DNA from: Marinomonas sp. KMM3893
GTDB taxonomy: Bacteria; Pseudomonadota; Gammaproteobacteria; Pseudomonadales; Marinomonadaceae
Direction of reading: 5' to 3'
DNA length: 64,000 nucleotides
Assembly: GCF_004352855.1 (NCBI RefSeq)
Contig: NZ_SJSC01000002.1
Location: 677,718 to 741,717, forward strand
In this document: positions 55,180 to 64,000 of the stretch, piece by piece
Numbering within the stretch: position 1 is the stretch's first letter
Layout of the letters: each line of letters starts with the position of its first letter
Translations under genes and position numbers: made by a program
The notes under the pieces: generated by a model
Databases searched by the model: none
Told to the model about the DNA's origin: nothing
The model's input: only the letters and a program-made list of their open reading frames with translations

Positions 55180-55200
55180 AAGCAGTTGTTTAAACTGCTT
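55180..55200. repeat. Inverted repeat upstream of dadA (1)
   Basis: AAGCAGTT-N5-AACTGCTT perfect dyad, 84 bp before dadA, followed by GGTGTTTTT. It could be an operator or a terminator-like hairpin. Confidence 0.45.
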
Positions 55201-55211
55201 GGTGTTTTTAA

Positions 55212-55238
55212 ATAAGATGAAAAAACTATATATCTTAT
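55212..55238. repeat. Inverted repeat upstream of dadA (2)
   Basis: ATAAGAT-N13-ATCTTAT dyad in an AT-rich stretch about 46 bp before the dadA start. A DadR/Lrp-family regulator site is possible because dadAX operons are usually Lrp-type controlled. Confidence 0.35.
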
Positions 55239-55283
55239 GAAAGAATGCCCATATCGACTTTGATTAATTTTGGGTGTGTTCTT

Positions 55284-56537
55284 ATGCAGGTATGTGTATT
55301 AGGTGCTGGTATCGTTGGGTTAACCTCAGCTTACTATTTGGCAAAGAAAGGCTATCAAGTGACGGTTATTGATCGTCAGCCTGGTGTAGCACTAGAGACT
55401 AGCTTTGCGAATGCTGGGCAAATCTCTCCTGGTTATTCTGCCCCTTGGGCTGCGCCGGGTGTGCCATTGAAAGCCATTAAATGGCTGATGCAAAAACACG
55501 CTCCTTTTAAAATCAGTGCTGAACCTGAAATGAAGAAGCTTATCTGGATGGGTCAAATGCTGGCCAACTGTACAGAGAAGGCTTATGACGTGAATAAATC
55601 ACGCATGATGGCGCTGGCTGAATACAGTCGAGATCAATTCATTGAAATCCGCAAAGAAATTGGAATTCAATACGATGGCGGTCAAGGCGGCACGACTCAA
55701 TTGTTCCGTAAAGACGCTCAAGTAGAAGCTTCTGAAAAAGACATAAAAGTACTGCAGGCGTTGAATGTGCCGCATCAAGTACTGACGCCTGCCGACATTT
55801 TAAAAGTGGAGCCAGGATTGGCGCCTGTCATCGATCAGTTTAAAGGCGGGTTGCGCCTACTGGGCGATGAAACAGGCGATTGCTTTATGTTTTGTCAGGA
55901 ATTGAAGAAGCATTGTGATGACATGGGCGTCACATTTAAATTCAATACCTCAATTGATAAATTGGTGGTTGAAAGTGGCAAGCTGCGTGCGGTGAAAACA
56001 GACCAAGGTGATTTAACCTTTGATAAAGTATTGGTTTGCATGGGCAGCTACTCTAAAGAGTTGTTAAAAGCGATCGACATTTCTGTGCCCATTTACCCAG
56101 TAAAAGGCTACTCCTTAACCGTACCAATCACAGACAGCCAGTTTGCTCCAACATCCACCGTAATGGATGAAACCTATAAGGTGGCAGTGACGCGTTTAGG
56201 CGGCCGAATTCGTGCGGCAGGAACGGCTGAGTTGAATGGCTTCAATTTAGAGTTGCCAAAAGTACGAACGGAAACCATTACCCACGTGGTACGTGAGCTG
56301 TTTAACCAAGGCTGTGATCTTGCAGAAGCGGAATACTGGACTGGTTTGCGTCCAAACACACCAGACGGTACGCCGATTGTTGGTGCCAGTGGTATTGCTG
56401 GTCTGTATTTGAATACAGGTCACGGAACACTAGGCTGGACAATGAGTTGCGGCTCAGCTGCAGTGATTGCTGATATCATGTCAGATGACAAAACAGCTAT
56501 CGATTCACAAGACCTATCTATTAAACGTTATAAGTAA
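55284..56537 (+). CDS. dadA: D-amino acid dehydrogenase small subunit DadA
   Basis: 417 residues. This FAD enzyme oxidises D-alanine to pyruvate and passes electrons to the respiratory chain. The Rossmann FAD motif VLGAGIVGLTSAYYLAKKG starts at residue 5; ISPGYSAPWAAPGVP and the C-terminal YWTGLRPNTPDGTPIVG and TGHGTLGWTMSCGSA are DadA hallmarks. The ATG at 55284 gives the family start; an in-frame ATG 39 bp upstream adds non-family residues. dadX follows after 12 bp. Confidence 0.95.
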   Translation: MQVCVLGAGIVGLTSAYYLAKKGYQVTVIDRQPGVALETSFANAGQISPGYSAPWAAPGVPLKAIKWLMQKHAPFKISAEPEMKKLIWMGQMLANCTEKAYDVNKSRMMALAEYSRDQFIEIRKEIGIQYDGGQGGTTQLFRKDAQVEASEKDIKVLQALNVPHQVLTPADILKVEPGLAPVIDQFKGGLRLLGDETGDCFMFCQELKKHCDDMGVTFKFNTSIDKLVVESGKLRAVKTDQGDLTFDKVLVCMGSYSKELLKAIDISVPIYPVKGYSLTVPITDSQFAPTSTVMDETYKVAVTRLGGRIRAAGTAELNGFNLELPKVRTETITHVVRELFNQGCDLAEAEYWTGLRPNTPDGTPIVGASGIAGLYLNTGHGTLGWTMSCGSAAVIADIMSDDKTAIDSQDLSIKRYK

Positions 56538-56549
56538 TAAGGGATAAAG

Positions 56550-57647
56550 ATGGCAAGGCCACTGACTGCAACGATTAATTTAGATGCCATTCTAAACAAC
56601 TATCGTTATGCAAAAAAACTACAGCCAACTTGTAAAGCGTTTGCGGTAGTTAAAAGTAATGCTTATGGGCATGGTGCGGTGGAAGTTGCGCGCTTTTTAG
56701 ACAAAGAAGTGGATGCCTTTGCCGTGGCTGCAATTGAAGAAGCGTTGGCGCTTCGAGACGCGGGCGTAGAATCTCCAATCATGTTGCTTGAAGGTGTCTT
56801 CGAAGCAGATGAATGGGCGCTATGTGAGCAGCATGGCTTTTGGGCGGCGCTGGAAAACGCTCAACAATTGTCTGAACTATTAAGCAGCCAGGTGAACATC
56901 GAAAAGGTGTTTGTTAAGCTGGATACCGGAATGCACCGTTTGGGTGTGGACATGGATGGCGCTAACGATTTTGTTGATCAATTACGATCATCAGGTCAGG
57001 TGGGTGAAGTGTTGTTAATGACACACTTTGCCTGTGCGGACGATTTGTCCGATATGGCGACCATGGAACAATTGGCGTATTTCGAACGCACTCGACAATT
57101 GATTGGTGATATACCTGCCAGTGTGGCGAATTCTGCGGCTATCATGAAATGGAGTGTGCCTGAAGGTGGGTGGATTCGTCCTGGTATCATGCTATACGGT
57201 ATTTCTCCGTTTGCTGAAGTCACAGGAACACAGCTTGGTTTGCAACCAGCGATGACCTTGTCTTCTAAAGTGATGTCGGTACGCAGTCTCAAAAAAGGCG
57301 ATACCGTGGGCTACGGCTATTCTTATGAAGCGCAAGAAGATCATGTGCTAGCCACGGTGGCGGTGGGGTATGGCGATGGATATCCGCGCCATGCAAAAGA
57401 AGAGACGCCATTGCAAATCGCAGGGCAATCCGCTTATTTGGCCGGTCGTGTGTCCATGGATATGATCACGGTTAGAATGGCGGATTATCATTCTGCGCCA
57501 GAATTAGGCCAAGAAGTGGTGCTCTGGGGTGGTGATGTCCCGGTTGAACAAGTGGCCGAGTATGCCGATACTATTGGCTATGAATTGGTTACTCGAATGA
57601 CGGCTCGCCCAAAATATCGTTACATTAATAACGACAATTCTCAGTAA
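56550..57647 (+). CDS. dadX: Catabolic alanine racemase DadX
   Basis: 365 residues. The PLP lysine is Lys35 ([12 protein letters not shown]) and the second catalytic residue is the tyrosine of the VGYGYSYEA region. It converts L- to D-alanine, which DadA then oxidises, so the pair catabolises L-alanine; it may also provide D-alanine for the wall, as no other racemase is visible in the window. It is in the dadA operon, which favours the dadX name over alr. Confidence 0.93.
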   Translation: MARPLTATINLDAILNNYRYAKKLQPTCKAFAVVKSNAYGHGAVEVARFLDKEVDAFAVAAIEEALALRDAGVESPIMLLEGVFEADEWALCEQHGFWAALENAQQLSELLSSQVNIEKVFVKLDTGMHRLGVDMDGANDFVDQLRSSGQVGEVLLMTHFACADDLSDMATMEQLAYFERTRQLIGDIPASVANSAAIMKWSVPEGGWIRPGIMLYGISPFAEVTGTQLGLQPAMTLSSKVMSVRSLKKGDTVGYGYSYEAQEDHVLATVAVGYGDGYPRHAKEETPLQIAGQSAYLAGRVSMDMITVRMADYHSAPELGQEVVLWGGDVPVEQVAEYADTIGYELVTRMTARPKYRYINNDNSQ

Positions 57648-57654
57648 TTCTACT

Positions 57655-57695
57655 AAGCAAAAGTGTCTTTTCTGCAGAGAAAGATACTTTTGCTT
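57655..57695 (+). terminator. Long stem-loop after dadAX
   Basis: AAGCAAAAGTGTCTTT / AAAGATACTTTTGCTT arms (one G-T pair) with a short loop. The following T run (AAGTTTT) is weak. Confidence 0.7.
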
Positions 57696-57860
57696 AAGTT
57701 TTGCGCAAAATAAGCTTAAAATCCCCTCGGTTTCTTTTGAAAACACCTATCCTTTGCGTGTACTATTTTGTGCTTTTCATTGCACCGAATGGGCTTTTCT
57801 ATAGACCATTCACGCATTTCAATTCGCCAGACAAATTAAGAGATAGAGACTCATCCAATT

Positions 57861-60479
57861 ATGAAGAGTTCTGAGTTACGCCAGTCATTTTTATCGTATT
57901 TTGAAAACAAGCAGCACCAGATCGTAGAATCAAGCTCGTTGATCCCTGGAAATGATCCGACCTTGTTATTTACCAACGCTGGTATGGTCCAATTTAAAGA
58001 CGTTTTCCTTGGTGATGATGTTCGTCCATACACACGAGCGACGACTTCTCAGCGTTGTGTGCGAGCCGGTGGTAAGCATAACGACCTTGAAAATGTAGGG
58101 TATACCGCACGTCACCATACTTTTTTCGAAATGATGGGTAACTTTAGTTTTGGTGACTACTTTAAGAAAGAAGCCATTAGTTACGCGTGGGAATTCTTAA
58201 CGGTTGTGTTGAAGCTGCCGCAAGAGAAATTGTTGGTTACCGTTTACGCAGAAGACGATGAAGCCTACGACTACTGGAATAAAGTCATTGGTTTGCCTGA
58301 AGAGAAAATCATCCGCATTGGTGATAACAAAGGCGGGCGTTACCAGTCTGATAATTTCTGGGCGATGGGCGATACCGGCCCTTGTGGTCCTTGTTCTGAA
58401 GTTTTCTATGATCACGGTGAGCATATTTGGGGTGGGCCTCCAGGTTCTCCAGAAGAAGATGGCGACCGATTCATCGAAATTTGGAACGTTGTTTTCATGC
58501 AGTTTAATCGATCTGCGGACGGCACTATGGCGCCATTGCCAAAACCATCCGTTGATACCGGTATGGGACTAGAGCGTATTGCGGCGATTTTGCAAGGCGT
58601 TCACAGTAACTACGAAATTGATTTGTTCCAAAATTTGATCGCTGCATCTGCGAAAGCCGTTGGTACGGAAGATCTTTCTTCTAAATCTTTGCAAGTTATT
58701 GCCGACCACATTCGCTCATGTTCCTTTATGATCGTGGATGGCGTTATTCCTTCTAACGAAGGTCGCGGTTATGTGCTGCGTCGTATTATTCGTCGTGCTA
58801 TTCGTCACGGGAATAAATTGGGTCAAAGTGGTGTCTTTTTCCATACCCTAGTAGAAGCGCTTGATAAAGAGATGGGCGATGCTTACCCAGAACTTCGTAA
58901 GCTAAAAGAGCGTGTTGCTTCTATTTTGCTAAAAGAAGAAGAGCAATTTGCTAAAACGCTTGATCAGGGTATGAAAATTTTAGAAGACGCGATTGCGAAC
59001 TTGGGCGATACGAAAGTCATCCCAGGTGAGACCGTATTCAAATTGTACGATACCTTTGGTTTCCCTGCGGATCTGACAAATGATGTCGCTCGTGAAAATG
59101 GTCTGGAAATCGATGAAGAAGGTTTTGATGCTGCGATGGATGCGCAACGTGCCAGAGCGCGTTCGGCGAGCAACTTTACGATGGATATGTCGGGCAGTGT
59201 GCAGTTAGATGCGGTGACGGAATTTACTGGTTACAACCAGCTTGAAGATCAGTGTGAAGTGGAAGCAATTTTGCTTGACGGTGAGTCTGTTGCGTCGATT
59301 GAAGCCGGTCAATCTGCTGTGATCGTATTGAAAACAACGCCTTTTTATGGCGAATCCGGTGGCCAGGTTGGCGATCAGGGTTGGTTGCGTGGACCTGCGG
59401 CCTTTAAGGTCTCTAATACAACTAAATTGGCTAAAGCGCACCTTCACCATGGTGAAGTGAAAGAAGGACGTTTGTCTGTTGGCGATAAGGTCACTGCAGA
59501 AGTGGATCGTTCTTTGCGTAATGCAACTACCTTGAACCATTCTGCAACGCATTTGATGCACGAAGCGTTACGTCGTGTGTTGGGTGATCATGTTACGCAA
59601 AAAGGTTCCTTGGTTGATCCTGAGCGCTTGCGTTTCGACTTTTCTCATTTTGAAGGGGTGACCGCCGCTGAGATTGAGCAAATCGAAGACATGGTAAACG
59701 AGCAGATTCGTTTAAATCGTCCTGTTGAAACCGACATCATGGACATAGAGTCGGCGAAAGCCAAAGGGGCGATGGCCTTGTTTGGTGAGAAGTATGACGC
59801 CGAAGTGCGCGTGCTGACCATGGGGGCGGATTACTCTATTGAATTGTGTGGCGGTACGCATGTTAGTCGTACTGGCGATATCGGTTTGTTCAAAATCTTA
59901 GTTGAGAGTGGTATTGCTGCTGGCGTTCGCCGTATCGAAGCGGTGACAGGCAAGGCGGCTATCGACACCACTCGTCAAACAGAAGCGGCGTTGTTAAAAG
60001 TAGCGTCCTTAGTGAAGGGCAATAAAGAAAATGCTCTAGATAAGGTGGTTGCGTTAAATGAACATGCTCGCGCGCTGCAAAAAGAGCTGGATGTGTTGAA
60101 GGGTAAAATGGCGGCCTTAGCGGGTGCGGATTTAGCCTCTCAAGCTGTGGATATTAACGGTGGTAAGCTGCTGGTTGCGCAAGTGGATGTGAATGATCCA
60201 AAAGAATTGCGTGATTTGCTCGACGAGCTTAAAAGTAAGCTTGAGTCGGCAGTGGTGCTATTGGCATCGGTCAATGACGGCAAAGTAAGCCTAATTGCTG
60301 GTGTCACGAAAGAGTTAACGAAAAAAGTCAAAGCGGGTGACTTGATTAAAATGATAGCGCCTTTGGTTGATGGTAAAGGGGGCGGTCGCCCTGATATGGC
60401 TCAAGCTGGCGGGAATAATCCTGATGCTCTGCCTAGTGCTTTAGCTGCAGTCCCTGAGTGGGTTGCTGAAAGAGTGTAA
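57861..60479 (+). CDS. alaS: Alanyl-tRNA synthetase
   Basis: 872 residues. Class II synthetase with N-terminal catalytic domain ([47 protein letters not shown]). The editing domain carries the zinc motif [12 protein letters not shown] and [15 protein letters not shown]-terminal DHHA1 domain ends with [14 protein letters not shown]. The ribosome site is weak. It leads alaS-lysC, a conserved pair before csrA in gammaproteobacteria. Confidence 0.98.
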   Translation: MKSSELRQSFLSYFENKQHQIVESSSLIPGNDPTLLFTNAGMVQFKDVFLGDDVRPYTRATTSQRCVRAGGKHNDLENVGYTARHHTFFEMMGNFSFGDYFKKEAISYAWEFLTVVLKLPQEKLLVTVYAEDDEAYDYWNKVIGLPEEKIIRIGDNKGGRYQSDNFWAMGDTGPCGPCSEVFYDHGEHIWGGPPGSPEEDGDRFIEIWNVVFMQFNRSADGTMAPLPKPSVDTGMGLERIAAILQGVHSNYEIDLFQNLIAASAKAVGTEDLSSKSLQVIADHIRSCSFMIVDGVIPSNEGRGYVLRRIIRRAIRHGNKLGQSGVFFHTLVEALDKEMGDAYPELRKLKERVASILLKEEEQFAKTLDQGMKILEDAIANLGDTKVIPGETVFKLYDTFGFPADLTNDVARENGLEIDEEGFDAAMDAQRARARSASNFTMDMSGSVQLDAVTEFTGYNQLEDQCEVEAILLDGESVASIEAGQSAVIVLKTTPFYGESGGQVGDQGWLRGPAAFKVSNTTKLAKAHLHHGEVKEGRLSVGDKVTAEVDRSLRNATTLNHSATHLMHEALRRVLGDHVTQKGSLVDPERLRFDFSHFEGVTAAEIEQIEDMVNEQIRLNRPVETDIMDIESAKAKGAMALFGEKYDAEVRVLTMGADYSIELCGGTHVSRTGDIGLFKILVESGIAAGVRRIEAVTGKAAIDTTRQTEAALLKVASLVKGNKENALDKVVALNEHARALQKELDVLKGKMAALAGADLASQAVDINGGKLLVAQVDVNDPKELRDLLDELKSKLESAVVLLASVNDGKVSLIAGVTKELTKKVKAGDLIKMIAPLVDGKGGGRPDMAQAGGNNPDALPSALAAVPEWVAERV

Positions 60480-60523
60480 GTAATATTCGCCCATTGGGCA
60501 TTTATGTAGGTAAATGAAAGACT

Positions 60524-61765
60524 ATGGCGTTGTTAGTTCAAAAATACGGTGGCACTTCAGTCGGCACAATAGAGCGGATTGAAGCGGTTGCAGATAGGGT
60601 GCATAGGCATAAACAGAATGGCGACGACATTGTAGTAGTCGTTTCTGCTATGAGTGGCGAAACCAATCGGCTTATTGAGCTTGCAAAAAGCATTGAGTCA
60701 GCACCAAGTGCGAGAGAGATGGATGTGCTGCTTTCTACTGGTGAGCAGGTGACCATCGCATTGTTGTCTATGGCCTTAATGAAGCGCGGAGTTGATGCCC
60801 GTTCCTATACTGGATCGCAGGTGCGCATTACAACTGACAACGCTCATGGTAAAGCGCGTATTCAAGAGATTGATACAGACGCAATGCGAACGGATTTAGA
60901 CGCTGGGCGTGTCATTGTTGTGGCCGGTTTTCAAGGCGCGGATCAATATGGCAACATAACGACATTAGGTCGAGGTGGTTCTGATACGACTGGCGTGGCG
61001 CTTGCTGCGGCGCTAAAAGCGGATGAGTGCCAAATCTATACCGATGTTGATGGCGTTTATACAACGGATCCACGTGTGGTAGATAGTGCGCGTCGATTAG
61101 AAAAGATTACCTTTGAGGAAATGCTTGAAATGGCAAGCTTAGGCTCAAAGGTGCTGCAAATTCGTGCGGTTGAATTTGCTGGAAAATACCAAGTGCCCCT
61201 TAGGGTTTTGTCTAGTTTTGTTGAGGGTGAAGGTACATTGATTACGACTGAAGGGAATAAGAACATGGAGCAGCCAGCTGTCTCTGGTATTGCATTTAAT
61301 CGTGATGAAGCCAAGCTGACATTGAAAGGGGTGCCTGATACTCCAGGTATCGCTGCCCGTATTTTAGGGCCGATCAGTGATGCAAACATCGAAGTTGATA
61401 TGATTGTGCAGAATGTTTCTGCGGATGGTACAACGGATTTCACTTTCACGGCACACCGTAATGACTTTGATAAAGCCTTAGCCATTCTAGAAGGTATTGA
61501 GGGTGAATTAGGCGCTCGTGGGATTCTGACCGATGGGAAGATCGCGAAAGTCTCGATTGTTGGGGTAGGTATGCGCTCTCATGCTGGTGTGGCCAGCACT
61601 ATGTTTAGAGCATTAGCAGGTGAATCTATTAATATTCAGCTGATCTCAACGTCTGAAATCAAAGTCTCTGTGATAATCAATGAGAAATACATGGAATTGG
61701 CGGTTCGAGCGTTACATTCTGCGTTTAAATTGAGTGATAGTGCAGCCGGTATTAGCGAAGCGTGA
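60524..61765 (+). CDS. lysC: Aspartate kinase LysC
   Basis: 413 residues, monofunctional aspartokinase that starts the Lys/Thr/Met pathway. The kinase motif is VQKYGGTSVG near the N-terminus; GRGGSDTTGVALAAALKA and YTDVDGVYTTDPRVV are substrate-site segments. Two ACT domains (about 262-413) bind regulatory amino acids. No lysine riboswitch fits in the 44-bp gap after alaS, so control is probably allosteric. A stem-loop overlaps its stop. Confidence 0.96.
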   Translation: MALLVQKYGGTSVGTIERIEAVADRVHRHKQNGDDIVVVVSAMSGETNRLIELAKSIESAPSAREMDVLLSTGEQVTIALLSMALMKRGVDARSYTGSQVRITTDNAHGKARIQEIDTDAMRTDLDAGRVIVVAGFQGADQYGNITTLGRGGSDTTGVALAAALKADECQIYTDVDGVYTTDPRVVDSARRLEKITFEEMLEMASLGSKVLQIRAVEFAGKYQVPLRVLSSFVEGEGTLITTEGNKNMEQPAVSGIAFNRDEAKLTLKGVPDTPGIAARILGPISDANIEVDMIVQNVSADGTTDFTFTAHRNDFDKALAILEGIEGELGARGILTDGKIAKVSIVGVGMRSHAGVASTMFRALAGESINIQLISTSEIKVSVIINEKYMELAVRALHSAFKLSDSAAGISEA

Positions 61766-61780
61766 CATTTAGTCACGCTT
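61758..61780 (+). terminator. Stem-loop overlapping the lysC stop
   Basis: AAGCGTGAC-N5-GTCACGCTT perfect 9-bp stem. The lysC stop codon lies in its 5' arm. The T run is short, so termination may be partial. Confidence 0.55.
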
Positions 61781-61853
61781 TAGTCACAAAGTGATCGCAA
61801 TATAACCACAAAGTGGGGATGGCTTAATGTGCACCTAAAAGCTACAATTCTTT

Positions 61854-61871
61854 TGTAGGATTTTCCCTACA
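61854..61871. promoter_or_regulatory. TGTAGG-N6-CCTACA inverted repeat upstream of csrA
   Basis: A perfect 18-bp dyad with the spacing of GacA/UvrY boxes and the same TGTAGG half as the box upstream of the CsrB-like RNA. It lies 55 bp before the csrA start. In the transcript it could also fold as a hairpin presenting GGA, so it may be a DNA operator or an RNA element. Confidence 0.5.
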
Positions 61872-61925
61872 GCTTGTGTAGGTTAAATCTAGATAAATTA
61901 TAAAGGAATTACAGGGAGAAATATT

Positions 61926-62114
61926 ATGCTTATTCTTACTCGACGTGTTGGTGAAGCTTTGATGGTTGGTGATGACGTGTCAGTCACTGTTCTGGGTGTT
62001 AAAGGTAATCAGGTTCGCATTGGTATCAATGCGCCTAAAGATGTCTCTGTGCATCGTGAAGAAATCTACCTTAGAATCCAAAAAGAACAGGGCGAACAAG
62101 ATTTAGAAGAATAA
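61926..62114 (+). CDS. csrA: Carbon storage regulator CsrA
   Basis: 62 residues. CsrA is a dimeric RNA-binding protein that blocks or stabilises mRNAs with GGA motifs near the ribosome site. The sequence is canonical: [29 protein letters not shown], and VHREEIY with the RNA-binding Arg44. Two GGA triplets (61905-61907 and 61915-61917) overlap its own ribosome site, suggesting autoregulation. Its likely antagonist RNA is at 49400-49651. Confidence 0.98.
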   Translation: MLILTRRVGEALMVGDDVSVTVLGVKGNQVRIGINAPKDVSVHREEIYLRIQKEQGEQDLEE

Positions 62115-62128
62115 TTTTAAAAAAAGGG

Positions 62129-62156
62129 TTTACAAAACAAATAAGGCGTATATACT
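62129..62156 (+). promoter_or_regulatory. tRNA operon promoter
   Basis: TTTACA (-35) and TATACT (-10, 62151-62156) 16 bp apart, followed by ACGCCGCAC, a GC-rich stringent discriminator, 15 bp before tRNA-Ser. A GGCGTA / TACGCC dyad surrounds the -10. Confidence 0.75.
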
Positions 62157-62171
62157 ACGCCGCACTTGTTT

Positions 62172-62261
62172 GGAGAGTTGGCCGAGTGGCTGAAGGCGCG
62201 CCCCTGCTAAGGGTGTATGGGTTAACACTCATCTAGGGTTCGAATCCCTAACTCTCCGCCA
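62172..62261 (+). tRNA. tRNA-Ser (anticodon GCT)
   Basis: 90 nt with a long variable arm. Acceptor stem GGAGAGT / ACTCTCC, discriminator G, encoded CCA. The anticodon loop CTGCTAA gives GCT, reading AGC/AGU. T arm GGTTCGAATCC. Confidence 0.97.
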
Positions 62262-62321
62262 TTTCAAGTTTGTCCTCTTAAAGACTATCCTTTTTAAGAA
62301 AGACAAGGTTATTTGTAGTGA

Positions 62322-62398
62322 GCACCCGTAGCTCAGCTGGATAGAGTACTCGGCTACGAACCGAGCGGTCAGAGGTTCGAATCCTCTCGGGTGCACCA
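62322..62398 (+). tRNA. tRNA-Arg (anticodon ACG), copy 1
   Basis: 77 nt. Acceptor GCACCCG / CGGGTGC, encoded CCA. The anticodon loop CTACGAA gives ACG (inosine-modified), reading CGU/CGC/CGA. Confidence 0.97.
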
Positions 62399-62452
62399 TT
62401 ACAGAAAGAGATTTAAAGCTATCCTTTTAAATGTCTTAGAAAAAAGTTTTGA

Positions 62453-62529
62453 GCACCCGTAGCTCAGCTGGATAGAGTACTCGGCTACGAACCGAGCGGT
62501 CAGAGGTTCGAATCCTCTCGGGTGCACCA
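62453..62529 (+). tRNA. tRNA-Arg (anticodon ACG), copy 2
   Basis: 77 nt, identical to copy 1; separated by a 54-bp spacer of different sequence. Confidence 0.97.
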
Positions 62530-62586
62530 TTACTTAAAAGTGTTTAAAGATTTCTTCTTTAAGTTCTTTATGAAAAAAACGATTGA

Positions 62587-62663
62587 GCACCCGTAGCTCA
62601 GCTGGATAGAGTACTCGGCTACGAACCGAGCGGTCAGAGGTTCGAATCCTCTCGGGTGCACCA
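62587..62663 (+). tRNA. tRNA-Arg (anticodon ACG), copy 3
   Basis: 77 nt, identical to copies 1 and 2; separated by a 57-bp spacer. Last gene of the tRNA array, convergent with dusC. Confidence 0.97.
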
Positions 62664-62763
62664 TTCTCTTGTTTCCCTTCTTGTTCTCATAATTTCTTTT
62701 CCATTTCTGTTTTTTCCCATCGCATTTCTCTATTAAAATTTCTATGCGAAACAGTCTTCCTTG

Positions 62764-63756
62764 CTAAAATATCTCATCCAGTCTTTCTATTAGTTCGTTT
62801 GTGCTCTTGCTTCTTCTTAGTGTTTGTAGATTTTCTTTTATCGTTGGGTATTCGAAGCGTAAGTGTCCGCACCATTGTTTTAGTCTTCCTAGGCTTGCTA
62901 CTTCATCATAATGCGCTTTTAGCTGATTACAGTAACTATTGAATAGATTTAATAGGGCGTCATTGTCTGTAGGAAGAGTCGCTCCAGAGAGTTGCGCTCT
63001 TATTTGTTGGAAAACGAATGGGTTATTCAATGAGCCTCGACCGATCATAAAATGCTGGCACCCAGTGATGGCTTGGCAGCGCAGTAAAGAGTCCATATCT
63101 GTAATGTCACCGTTGGCAACGACCGTCATTTTTGTCTGGTCTTGGATTAGTCCAATTTTTTCCCATCGAGCGGGTGGCTTATAGCCGTCTTTTTTTGTTC
63201 TGCCATGTATGGTTAAGGTGCCTACGCCGGCATTTTCAATAGCAGCGACATTATCAAGCAATAGCTCTTCATCTTCATAACCTAAGCGGATCTTTGCAGA
63301 CACTAGTATGTGTTTGGGAAGCTGTTGTCGGATATTGCTCATGATGTCATATAGCGCCCTCGGTGTTTGTAATAGTACTGAGCCGCCACCATGGCCGTTA
63401 ACGCGCTTTGCTGGGCAGCCAAAATTCACATCTATGTGTGTGGCGCCAGATTGCACTGCATTAAATGCGCTTTCAGCCATTAACTCTGCATTGCTGCCTA
63501 GTAGCTGAGTGTGCACTGGGTGGTTGTGTTTGGTTTTTGCGTGATTGGCGTTTTCTGGCACAAGACGCTTAAAGGTGTGTGCAGGTATTGCATATTGAGT
63601 GACTCGAATGAATTCCGAGACAAGATAGTCCATACCGCCTACTTCTGATAATAGATTGCGCATGGTGTGATCCATAACGCCCTCCATTGGAGCAACCGCT
63701 AGTGTTACTGGTAGATGTAATGCATTGGAGCCAGAAGAAGTAGAAGGTTGAGTCAC
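62764..63756 (-). CDS. dusC: tRNA-dihydrouridine(16) synthase DusC
   Basis: 330 residues. This FMN enzyme reduces uridine 16 of tRNA. Motifs: LAVAPMEGVMDHTMRNLL, the catalytic-cysteine segment VNFGCPAKRVNGHGGGSVLL, VSAKIRLG, LTIHGRTKKDGY and VANGDI, and the C-terminal helical RNA-binding region with LKQWCGHLRFEYP. The Cys after NFG and the LKQWCGHLR region favour DusC. GTG start; the ribosome site is poor. Confidence 0.92.
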   Translation of the reverse strand: MTQPSTSSGSNALHLPVTLAVAPMEGVMDHTMRNLLSEVGGMDYLVSEFIRVTQYAIPAHTFKRLVPENANHAKTKHNHPVHTQLLGSNAELMAESAFNAVQSGATHIDVNFGCPAKRVNGHGGGSVLLQTPRALYDIMSNIRQQLPKHILVSAKIRLGYEDEELLLDNVAAIENAGVGTLTIHGRTKKDGYKPPARWEKIGLIQDQTKMTVVANGDITDMDSLLRCQAITGCQHFMIGRGSLNNPFVFQQIRAQLSGATLPTDNDALLNLFNSYCNQLKAHYDEVASLGRLKQWCGHLRFEYPTIKENLQTLRRSKSTNELIERLDEIF

Positions 63757-63952
63757 TATTGTTACGCCGTGGTGTGTTGATAAGAAAGGGGAGTTTACCC
63801 TAGCTAAGCAATAGGGTGTAAGTAGGGAGTCTTGTAAAGCCTCTTTTGTGGTTGAAAATTGAACAAAAACACCCTTTTTTGTTGGTTAATTGATCGCTTT
63901 TGCGATTCTTTTAAATTAATTGGATTAAATGGCACTTTTTCTCAGAAAAGGG

Positions 63953-63980
63953 TTGCACTAAATCTGTAGATCCTTAATAT
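63953..63980 (+). promoter_or_regulatory. Promoter at the window end, stringent type
   Basis: TTGCAC (-35, 63953-63958) and TAATAT (-10, 63975-63980) with a 16-bp spacer, followed by ACGCCCTCGC, a GC-rich discriminator. It resembles the tRNA promoter above, so a tRNA or other stable-RNA gene may start just beyond the window. Confidence 0.5.
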
Positions 63981-64000
63981 ACGCCCTCGCTGACACGGAC

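Noticed and set aside
60480..60523. Lysine riboswitch before lysC
   Set aside because: Only 44 bp separate alaS and lysC, far too short for the L box.
1..64000. Mobile elements, prophage, CRISPR arrays, defence islands or toxin-antitoxin pairs
   Set aside because: No transposase, integrase, phage gene, direct-repeat array or recognised defence gene was seen. Gene content is core chromosomal apart from the sulfonate-like island.

Overview
This is a 64 kb piece of ordinary chromosome from a gammaproteobacterium. Evidence for this is the gene order (rpsP-rimM-trmD-rplS after ffh; ygfB-pepP-ubiH type; rppH-ptsP-lgt; mutS/pncC-recA; dadA-dadX; alaS-lysC-csrA-tRNA), a CTGT-N8-ACAG LexA box before recA, encoded CCA ends on all tRNAs, and possession of RlmJ, YgfB, RppH and CsrA. 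Moderate GC and the mix of genes (marine sulfonate-type enzymes, an EAL-HDOD regulator, a Na+/H+ antiporter) suggest a marine Oceanospirillales such as Marinomonas. That placement is inference, because no database search was possible. I see no IS element, prophage, CRISPR array or plasmid gene.

Layout. 1-4.8 kb: an esterase, an inositol-monophosphatase-family enzyme, two small membrane proteins, MscS, GreB and a DUF72 protein. 4.9-10.9 kb: the most accessory-looking region, with a cysteate/D-cysteine lyase-like PLP enzyme divergent from a LysR regulator, then a 660-bp non-coding stretch, then a tight three-gene unit (HpsN/HisD-like dehydrogenase, DegT-type aminotransferase, Asp/Glu racemase family). 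Together these look like a C3-sulfonate or amino-sulfonate catabolic island. 11-24.7 kb: a Nudix protein, CorB, YpjD, ffh, the rpsP operon, DsbC, hom-thrC, RsmE, a diguanylate cyclase and a FucP-type sugar transporter. 24.9-36.6 kb: a chemoreceptor, RecJ, FolD, YgfB-PepP-UbiH/I, an HDOD protein, RlmI and a HAD phosphatase. 36.7-47.9 kb: RppH-PtsP-Lgt, ThyA/FolA, a CPA1 antiporter, a PAS/degenerate-GGDEF protein, RlmJ and IlvD. 48-64 kb: an EAL-HDOD protein, a CsrB-like small RNA, ferredoxin, MutS/PncC/RecA, RecX, DadA-DadX, AlaS-LysC-CsrA, four tRNAs and DusC.

The strongest unannotated signal is at about 49400-49651: a roughly 250-nt transcript with 17 GGA triplets, its own sigma70-like promoter and a Rho-independent terminator. 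Upstream it has an exact IHF consensus match and a GacA/UvrY-like box. This is the architecture of a CsrB/RsmZ RNA that titrates CsrA, and csrA lies in the same window at 61926. An 18-bp inverted repeat sharing a TGTAGG half-site lies about 55 bp upstream of the csrA start, so the two parts of the Csr circuit may share a control element.

Most operons end in clear intrinsic terminators, and several convergent pairs share one bidirectional hairpin. Translation starts were chosen from Shine-Dalgarno position and family N-termini. Several genes use GTG or TTG.
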